Assembly (NCBI GenBank): GCA_001051155.2 | Contig: JYIP02000001.1 | Span: 3,906,001 to 3,970,000, forward strand | Direction: 5' to 3' | Length of the DNA: 64,000 nucleotides | DNA from: Chrysoporthe austroafricana | Taxonomy: Eukaryota > Ascomycota > Sordariomycetes > Diaporthales > Cryphonectriaceae | Shown: positions 57,756-64,000 of the stretch, piece by piece | How the letters are laid out: every line of letters starts with the position of its first letter | Numbering within the stretch: position 1 is the first letter of the stretch | The notes under the pieces: model-generated | What the model saw: the letters and a program-made list of their open reading frames with translations, nothing else | Told to the model about the DNA's origin: nothing | Database searches by the model: none | Program-made: the position numbers and the translations under genes

Positions 57756-58391
57756 GGTAGTGTTGCGTCCTTTGTCAAGGTGGGGGGGGGGCAGGATGGA
57801 TGGCCTTGTGCGCCACGCAGAAGGTCCTGGCGCCTTTCTTCCGATGGTTCAGGTGGCACTGCTTCCCACGATCGAGGGCGAGCCGGCAGGACTGTTCAGA
57901 TCGGGTCCAGGGGCGGTTGTTCTGTCCTGAACGGTCTTGTGAGATGTGAGCAGTCACATTTTCTTACGCAACGCGTCGGGCGTGCGACGCGTCGGAGGGA
58001 CTCTGGATAGCGACGTTCATTGGCTGAGTAAGCAGGCCGATGGCGCTGGGTTCGCATGCATGACATCAGCCCGGGGCAACGGGCAGCCCAGGGCCAGTTG
58101 TATTGCGATTGACGGTGCTTCTGAAACTGCACACGGCGTGCCCGGATCAAGGTTGGTTTTATTGAATGACGAAAAGGCTTTCCGATCCCCTGCCGACCGG
58201 CCAGGGCTTTGTGATATTATTGGTCTCTGGCGGAGAGGGGATGCCAACAAAGGCCAGGCCCCGCTGCCTCGCAGGCAGTTATCACGCACCAACGCAGAGT
58301 TATTATATATATATTAACAGGGCGGATACTGTCTGGGCAGACTGCTCTGAGCTCAGGTCCTCCTCTCCCCGAGCATACCGCGCTGGGCACC
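57756..58391. other. Divergent promoter region
   Basis: No supported gene between NSE2 (minus) and the next plus-strand gene. A TATATATATATTA stretch about 80 bases upstream of that gene's ATG (58303-58315) is a candidate core promoter. Confidence 0.5.
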
Positions 58392-59223
58392 ATGGCCAAG
58401 GCAAAGTCCAAGAAGCAGAACAACCGGGTCGACCCCATCTCGAAGACGGGCAAGGAGCCCACAGAGAAGGCGGTCAAGGCGCCCAAGGAGCCCAAGGAAC
58501 CCAAGGAGCCCAAGGCAAGCCACCTCTACACCGATGACAACCCAGAGACCAGTCTCCAGGGCACCGGGTTCAAAGATGCGGCCGCGGCCGACAAGACCAG
58601 TAGGTTTATTTTCAGCTCCACTGTGCAACCAACCCAGACGGGGTGGATGCGCGCCGGGCGAGGTCACGGACCTGTTTCTGCCCCCGGGGGCGGCCGTGGC
58701 TAACGCAGAGACAGTCTCGCTGGTCTCGGAGCGGTCGCTCCTGTACCAGTGGCAGGTGATCAACACGATGTACAACCGTGCCAAGCACCACCCGAAGAAG
58801 ACGAAGGACATGGAGGCGGCGATCGGCGTCTTCGAGCGGTGGCTGAAGGAGACGTACCGGGAGGCCAAGGCCGACCAGCGCGTGTTCAAGCCGCTGCCCA
58901 AGAAGACGGTCGAGGCCTTCCTCCCGGAGCTGCGGGCGGCCGAGGGGGTCGACACGACGTTCGCGGAGATGTACGTCCGGCTGGAGGGGCGCAAGCGGCT
59001 CGCCAACGTCCTCGTCGACGACGGCAGGCCCGAGGGGTCCGACTGGGACCGGGCGCGGCTGGACGCGCTGAGCAGGCTGGTCCCGGACAGGGACAACCAG
59101 GTCGACGAGGACGAGCTGTGGGAGGCGGAGGGCGTGCCGTCGCAGTTCCACCTGAGCCTCCTCGCGTGGGCCTGGTCGCCCTTGTCGGACTACAAGCTGC
59201 TCAAGGCGACGAACAAGGGGTGA
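58392..59223 (+). CDS. Conserved-looking fungal protein of unknown function
   Basis: Exons 58392-58599 and 58715-59223 with a 115-base intron (GTAGGT...GACAG); 238 residues. The N-terminus is Lys/Pro/Glu-rich with KEP repeats (about 29-42). After the splice comes a compact, probably helical domain: ISLVSERSLLYQWQVINTMYNRAKHH, MEAAIGVFERWLKETYREAK, VEAFLPELRAAEG, FAEMYVRLEGRKRLANVLVDD, FHLSLLAWAWSPLSDYKLLKA. I do not recognise a named domain. No signal peptide or membrane segment is seen. Composition and the conserved-looking blocks argue for a real gene. Confidence 0.7.
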
Positions 59224-60631
59224 GCCCACGCCGCGGCCGATGGGGGGCAGGGGAGGGAGGACTGGCGGCGGAGGAGAGGAAGGTCCCAGGTATCGAGGGT
59301 GTGGTGGGCGTGGGCGTGACGAGGTCCGCCGGGCGCGTGAGGATCGGGAGACATGCGGCGTGGTCTTGATACCCAGATACCCAGAGGGCTAAGCGAGCGA
59401 GCGAGAATGACAGCAAAGTGTGTGCACCCCCATGTGGCTTGGCCATCGAGATTCGCGCGTACCGTGGCACGCGTGGATCCGGTACGGCGATTCTCAGCCG
59501 GATGACGAGGAGCGGTGGTGGTGAGGCTTAGGCTGTGGCTGGGATGCAGCCGTGCCAGCTCAAACCGTTGCGCCTGACGGAGCACGACGACGAGGTGGGC
59601 CCCCTGGATCGTCTAAGTAGCGGACCATGGTAGCCCGCCCCCCCCCCCTCCTAAGAGCCGCGATCGTCAGAGTCCGAGCCGGCCTCCGCGATCGTTGCCA
59701 ATCGACAGCAAATCCCGCGAGGTCCCTCGCCCAAAAAGCTGGAAACTACTGCAGGTTTCTGGCGGGCTTTTGCTCGTGTGGTGCAGCCATGCACCAGGCC
59801 GTCTCGACACGAAGCTCCGGGCCACGCATCGCCACGGGGGCCACGGAGCCGGGCAGGACACGATGCTGGGCAGCTGAGGACGATCGCTGGGTTTGCAGGC
59901 CGCCTTCGCCTTCGCCTTCGCCTTTGACCGTCCACCGTCGCACCCCCGTCGACACACTAACCAAGATCTGCCGCTATCGTGCTAGGCAAGGCGTCCGCCC
60001 GCACAGTACGAAGCTAAATTACACCCGCCCTTGCGCCTTGGTTACTGCGGTCCCGTCCCGTAACCGGGCACCGGGTACACGGTGCACCCATCCACACAAC
60101 CCAGACACCCACGCAGGCCATGACTATTGGAACCCCCCCTACTACTGGTTTCGATCCCGCCGCCTACATGATCGCGCCGCGATCTGGGAAAAACGTGGCG
60201 GACAATTGCATTCGATTGATTTCCTGCACTTTCCCATCCATCCACGCTATCCCCCATGGCCTCGCTGGCCTGCTCCCTACGCAATGCAGAACCCCCGGGA
60301 CGCAGGCGGTCCACCCCCATGGCCTGTGCACTTACATCCCCCCGCGGTCATTGTGGTCCAACACCGGGCTGACGGCGGCGTCCAGGCCCTTTGGAGATCT
60401 CGATTCAGCCCATCACCAGCAGGCCGGTGCTTGGCTGGGTCGTGAGGCCCTTCCTGTGGTATATGAGCGGCTGGCTGTTCAGTCTCTTCCTCGTGCTGTC
60501 CCCCATCTCAGCCTCCGTCTTGGAACTGTCATCATCTACTTGGCCAAGACGTCCTTTGATACTGCGTGAGCCCTCATGACGCCGTGTCCTATCGCCTGAC
60601 GCCATCTGCCCTCCGAGCCCAGCAAGTGATC
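59224..60631. other. Intergenic region, promoter of the LOV gene
   Basis: About 1.4 kb without a supported gene. Contains the GATC palindrome at 60170-60184 and a C10 run at 59639-59648. Confidence 0.5.
60170..60184. promoter_or_regulatory. GATC inverted repeat, candidate light-response element
   Basis: A perfect inverted repeat, GATCGCG-C-CGCGATC, about 450 bases upstream of the LOV-gene ATG; another GATC lies at 60153. White-collar complexes bind GATC-containing elements in Neurospora light-induced promoters, which makes this a candidate. It is inference only; GATC is short and the region is GC-rich. Confidence 0.35.
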
Positions 60632-61300
60632 ATGAATTCATGGGAGATATGTGCGCTTGAGGTGGGTGATCACACATGTCGACCGCCCTTCGCACGGCTG
60701 CCCGGCCGGAAGCTGACCTGCTGCTATTAGTACCAGTTCGGCGACAACAACAAGTCGAAAGACGCCCAGGGGCTGCAGTATGCCGACGCCCAGCTCTCCG
60801 GCGCCGCCGACCCTCTCATCTACCCGGGGCTGTACTGCCCGAGCGGCCTGGACATCATGACGGTGCTGCTCCGGGTCTACGCCCGGCCGCGGCCGCAGAT
60901 CGACCTGGGCCCCATCGACTGCTCCGTCGCCCTGGTCGTCTGCGACCTGGCGCTGCCGGACCAGCCCATCGTCTACGCCTCGGACGCCTTCCTGCAGCTG
61001 ACGGGCTTCCGCATGGACGAGGTCCGCGGCCGCAACTGCCGCTTCCTGCAGGCGCCGGGCGGCCGCGTCACGCCCCGGTCGGTGCGCCGGCACGCCGACC
61101 GCGCGACCGTCCGCGGCCTGCGCGACGCCGTCCGCGCCAACGCCGAGCACCGCGCCACCATCACCAACTTCACCAAGGCCGGGCGGCCGTTCGTCAATAT
61201 CCTCACCCTCATCCCCATCCCCTGGGACGGCCCCGACTACCGCTACTCTGTCGGCTTCCAGTGCGACAAGGCGTCGTTGGCGGCCACTGCGGCTGCTTGA
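60632..61300 (+). CDS. vvd: Vivid/Envoy-type LOV blue-light photoreceptor
   Basis: Small flavin-binding photoreceptor that in Neurospora binds the white-collar complex and mediates photoadaptation. Exon 1 60632-60661 (MNSWEICALE), intron 60662-60730 (GTGGGT...ATTAG), exon 2 60731-61300; 199 residues, close to Neurospora VVD. The N-cap is followed by IYPGLYCPSGLDIM. The LOV core has DLGPIDCSVALVVCDL, PIVYASDAFLQLTGF, the flavin-adduct motif GRNCRFLQ (Cys about 113), and NFTKAGRPFVNILTLIPI. It ends RYSVGFQCDKAS. It is LOV-only, with no zinc finger or glutamine tract, so it is not WC-1. Compared with Neurospora VVD it has a few extra residues between the first exon and the core. Confidence 0.92.
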
Positions 61301-62611
61301 ACTTCTTTTTTTGCCTCTCCCAACCACCCGCATTCTGAACGATAAGGACCACCTAAAATTTCATGTCGTCAGCTGCATATGATTACACCAGCATCAGCGT
61401 CTCCGTCTTCTGCTTTCAGGCTTCATGGACAATATACATACACGGCGGCAAAAGACTGGCACCATCGCGGGAGCGACCCAGGCTTTTTTTTTTTTTTCCT
61501 TTTTTTTTCAGGAGTTTTGGGATCAAAACACACAAGACGCACAAATTTTTCCGGTCAAAGTTCTCTCTTGACCCTCTCAAGAGGCATCTTGCTTTTAGGC
61601 GGAATGCTCCTAGGCATTTATGATACCCCATAAATAGTGTGTGATTTTCTGTACACGGAGTTCATATACCATCGACCAGGCGCAGAGTTCAAGACTGCAT
61701 ACACTCGTTTCTAAGGCATATATGCGATTGAATAGTGATGGGCGGATCAGGCAGATATTAACCTGCCAAAATTACATGTACGAGATACGACTATGCTCCA
61801 AACTTTCGAGGTTTAATCCAAAGATGGTGAAATATGTTCTCATTCGTCTACGTCGCTATCACTCGCAAGACGACCATCCGGCATCTCTAGTTGAGCCCTC
61901 TACTATTCGCTCCACAGATCAAGCACACCTTTCCCCAGGATAGGCTCCCGCCCTCCTCGCAATCGAGCATCTCGAGCCAGCCCATCGCACGTGGTGACTG
62001 CATACTCCCCCCCCCCACCCCGGGCAACCCCAAGTGATGTCTACAGCCCAGCGACCAGAGCTCACAGGTGGTCGCACCCAACATCTCTCCGAAGCCCGAG
62101 GACGACACGCAAACAAGCCTGATTCACTGGCTGCGAGGCCCTGCCCCCTGCTCCCTGCCAGCACAGCTGACACCACACAGCACGAACTTGCTTCTGCGGC
62201 CTGCTGGCTCGGCCGGGTCCCCCGCGCCCCGGAGCGTGGGCTCTCCGCGCTGTTCTCCGCCGAGACGCACCCAACCCTGCCCTGCCCATCACACTACTCA
62301 CGCGCAGCTGTCGTCGGCGGCTTACAGCCCCTTGCGGTGGTGGCGTGAATCGCGTGCATGCGATCTCGATCGCTGGAGACGGCTGGTCCGCAGCCCGGGC
62401 CGCAGCAGAAGCAACAACCAGCTCTGCCACAGGGCGGGGTGCTGGGCCACCGGTGTTGCCACGTCTTATCTTCTTTGCTTTTGCCTGGCTTCTTCATACT
62501 GTGTCCATGGGCGCTGCCGTTCCGAGCACACAAGAAGATCCCCGGGACGCAGGGGCCGTCTGTTCGTCATCTCGAGTCTCGTGCCCCCCGTCAAGATAGC
62601 TAAGAGCGAGT
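61301..62611. other. Convergent 3' spacer
   Basis: No supported gene between the LOV gene (plus) and the GPI protein gene (minus). Contains two T runs at about 61486-61510. Confidence 0.5.
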
Positions 62612-63564
62612 CTACAGGACGTGTAGCGCAGCGACCAGCGCCACAACGGCCGCCAGCCCGGACAGGCGCCCGCTGCTCGCAGCCATGCTGGGCAGCTTGC
62701 TCCCGGGCAGGACGTCGTACGCCTGGACGCACTGCAGCGTGGCATTGGGCACGGCCGCGCTCGTGTCGCCGGCCGACGCGTTGCCCTGCCAGCGGATCAT
62801 GACCGGCCAGACACCACCCACGGCGTCATTGTACGTCACGCTGGTGGTGGCCCAGTTGGCCACGGCCGAGCCGTTGAAGTCTGCGTGAAGGGCTGTGATT
62901 GGTCGCCTCGCCGGTCAGCCAGTGTCGACGTCAGACAAACGATGGTGATGTGAGGCTAGCACGTGGCTAGGTAGCAATGGCAAAGAGAGGGCGGAATCCA
63001 AGTCCGTCTGAAGACGAGCGTCCACGTACCTCCCCAGTAGATCCCACCCCCCGTCACGAGACCTGACTGGCAGCTCTTCGGCATCACGACACTCGGGCAC
63101 GTGTACCCGTCCCCGAGCACCACGTCGCCCAGCCACTCGTCCACGCAGTCGCCGCCCAGCGCGCCGCGGCACGTCTGGTCGTCGAAGCTGCCGTTGCTGA
63201 ACCCGCCGCCGCTGCTCGGGCCGACGATGTAGAGGCACGCGAACCAGCTCGGGTCCGCCGCCGTCGTGCCGTTGGGCGCCTGCAGGCTGGGCGGCCCGTT
63301 CAGGAAGAGGGAGGTCGCCCCCATGTCGCCGGCGGTCCCGTTCGTCTGCACCGCGATCGACATCGTCCACCCGGGCACGTCGGCCGCGCCTGCACCCGGG
63401 AACACGGTCGACACGTTGGGCGCCGAGAAGGTGATGGAGCCCGTGGCGTTGGGGGCGGTCCGGACGGCGGTCCAGTTGATCGAGTTGTCGCCGATGATCA
63501 TGCCGTCCGCGAGGGCGCCGGCGGCGAGGGCGAACCCCGTGAGGATGTGCGATAGGGCGGCCAT
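62612..63564 (-). CDS. Secreted GPI-anchored cell-surface protein, function unknown
   Basis: Exon 1 63564-63030, intron 63029-62893 (GTACGT...TCACAG), exon 2 62892-62612; 271 residues. An N-terminal signal peptide is clear (MAALSHILTGFALAAGALADG). The mature part is rich in Asn/Thr/Ser/Gly with many N-glycosylation sequons and several Cys (YTCPSVVMPKSCQSG, WFACLYIVG), and ends in a small-residue stretch and a hydrophobic tail (GLAAVVALVAALHVL), the pattern of a GPI attachment signal. The product is therefore expected at the plasma membrane or wall. I recognise no catalytic domain. Confidence 0.78.
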
Positions 63565-64000
63565 GGTGGTGGTCTGTATGGCAGATGGGCTGCGGATGTG
63601 AGGTCCTCAGAAGTCCGGAGCGCTCACCTGCGGTCCAGGGGACGACACTCTTTGTTGAGATTATGTAGGTCACCCCGCCCATCTGCCGTCATGTACGACC
63701 ATCCCTATATTATCCTGTACCACCATCCTGGCTTTTGTGGCAGCCTAGATGGGCTGAAGGATTCATCTAGGAGGCACAGCCACAGACCAAGCGCGTGTCT
63801 CGGTCGACGCGCTTGGGGGCGGTTACTTGGCACGCTGATCTTTGGCGGCTGCCTGGCGCTCTAAATCACGATCATTTCCTGCTTTAATTGTGGGGTGACG
63901 CTTGAGGGGGTTGTCCTGAAGGAATGGCTAATGAATCGTAAATAAGGAGTTTTTTTGTGATTGACAGTCTTGCTTCGGCAGTCCTGCTTCCGGGCCTGGT
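63565..64000. other. Right edge, promoter of the GPI protein gene
   Basis: No supported gene. Confidence 0.5.

Overview
This is a filamentous ascomycete (Pezizomycotina) nuclear window, most likely Sordariomycetes. Short introns of about 50-100 bases with GTAAGT-type donors and CTAAC-type branch sites interrupt the genes. The gene set is fungal: exocyst Sec3, Miro/Gem1, CreC, a CreD-like arrestin, an Slm1-like protein, a Clr5-domain protein, the cap methyltransferase Abd1, Rpn7, alanine aminotransferase, Nse2 and a Vivid-type LOV photoreceptor. The window resembles no bacterial, viral or organellar sequence. I see no rRNA, tRNA, CRISPR array or complete transposon.

Region 1 (1 to about 10.2 kb) is an accessory compartment. 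It is visibly AT-richer, gene-poor and full of damaged genes: a PD-(D/E)XK nuclease-like gene with an in-frame TAA; an NmrA-like oxidoreductase remnant with an in-frame TAG and a one-base loss in a G run; two adjacent minus-strand genes of unknown function, one with an early TAG; an aspzincin-type zinc metallopeptidase gene intact except for one extra base in an A8 run; and the C-terminal part of a HET-domain protein. The stops read as CAA/CAG to TAA/TAG changes, as expected from repeat-induced point mutation (RIP) or similar C-to-T decay.

Region 2 (10.2 to 26 kb) is GC-rich core sequence: SEC3, a secreted cutinase-family esterase, a secreted M61-like metallopeptidase with a PDZ-like C-terminus, a DmpA-like S58 aminopeptidase, a mitochondrial hydroxyacid-oxoacid transhydrogenase and GEM1.

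Region 3 (26 to 46 kb) holds creC and a creD-like arrestin gene side by side. Both belong to the ubiquitin-linked branch of carbon catabolite repression. An SLM1/2-like gene and a Clr5-domain gene follow. Two very long gene-free stretches (about 4 kb and 5 kb) lie here, the second containing an artefact-like homopolymer patch with one N.

Region 4 (46 to 64 kb) holds ABD1, RPN7, alanine aminotransferase, a small protein with 22-residue tandem repeats, NSE2, an unrecognised protein gene, a vivid/envoy-type LOV gene with a GATC palindrome upstream, and a GPI-anchored cell-surface protein gene. Gene orientation is mixed and nothing suggests an operon or a secondary-metabolite cluster. I found no convincing new multi-gene system. 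The best second looks are the decaying accessory block, the creC/creD pair, the 66-bp repeat protein and the possible non-AUG extension of alanine aminotransferase.
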